A stretch of DNA of 52,384 nucleotides. Source: Bacteroidota bacterium (GTDB taxonomy: Bacteria > Bacteroidota > Bacteroidia > Bacteroidales > UBA4417). Both the position numbers and the translations under genes were made by a program. Positions 52,231-52,384 of the stretch are shown here, piece after piece. The first letter of the stretch is position 1; the number at the start of each line of letters is the position of its first letter. Location of the stretch: positions 14,677 through 67,060 of the forward strand of contig JAKLFM010000010.1 of NCBI GenBank assembly GCA_022711175.1. Reading direction: 5' to 3'. The notes below the pieces were generated by a model. The model saw only the letters and a program-made list of their open reading frames with translations. It was not told the DNA's origin and ran no database searches.

Positions 52231-52384
52231 GGCAAAGACTTTTTGCACACTTACGAAGTTTTATAAGCAATTACCAGGGTATCGCATTCGATACACGGTT
52301 ACTAAAGTAACCCGTTGTGCGATTAAAATAATTTAGAAGAAAATGATTGAAAAGTTGTGCATGTTATTGAAATTCAATATCTTA

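Noticed and set aside
52279..52294. Hairpin GTATCG-CATT-CGATAC upstream of the CotH-type gene
   Set aside because: A perfect 6-bp stem, but short, with no T-run and no second copy; it could occur by chance.

Overview
The window looks like a contig from an uncultured or environmental Bacteroidota, probably Bacteroidales-like. Three things point there: at least five secreted proteins end in Por/type IX secretion sorting domains (NP-x-PNP or YPNP starts, (I/V)RKLVK tails); many signal peptides end in AQ; and several genes are preceded by the Bacteroidota -7 promoter element TAnnTTTG. No phage or plasmid genes were seen.

Layout. 0-10 kb is mostly core metabolism: a truncated polyprenyl diphosphate synthase, RmlA, an MMPL/RND exporter, a PPi-type phosphofructokinase, an aspartokinase and a class I fructose-1,6-bisphosphatase. 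It is interrupted at 5.7-6.85 kb by a very regular 53-bp array of REP-like palindromes next to an IS200-type Y1 transposase. At 9.6-12.2 kb is a NarL-type response regulator with a TPR sensor kinase. It is transcribed divergently from a 13-kb run of secreted proteins (12.5-25.3 kb): an OmpA-family protein, an LRR protein, one unique protein and three paralogous families that I cannot assign to known functions. Two CCCT-N6-AGGG inverted repeats sit in the shared intergenic region, so the two-component system may control the island. The island's end is disturbed by a DUF4143 AAA ATPase gene lying between two copies of a direct repeat.

27-41.4 kb holds large surface or secreted proteins: FG-GAP, BNR/YCF48, a four-repeat protein and a P-domain protein, most with T9SS sorting domains. 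It also holds one decayed YCF48 gene, a thiamine-binding-like small protein, a TPR/HTH regulator and a second palindromic repeat cluster. 41.5-47.8 kb has mfd and era, with an AT-rich BglII-like restriction-modification operon between them. The right end has an initiator tRNA with a strong terminator, a lipid/envelope-like hypothetical protein, a YqaE-family membrane protein and a CotH-type T9SS cargo.

The best candidates for something undescribed are the two-component-linked secreted paralog island, the ATPase with its 32-bp repeats, and the REP-like array with its transposase. All functions are inferred from reading the sequence; no database search was run.
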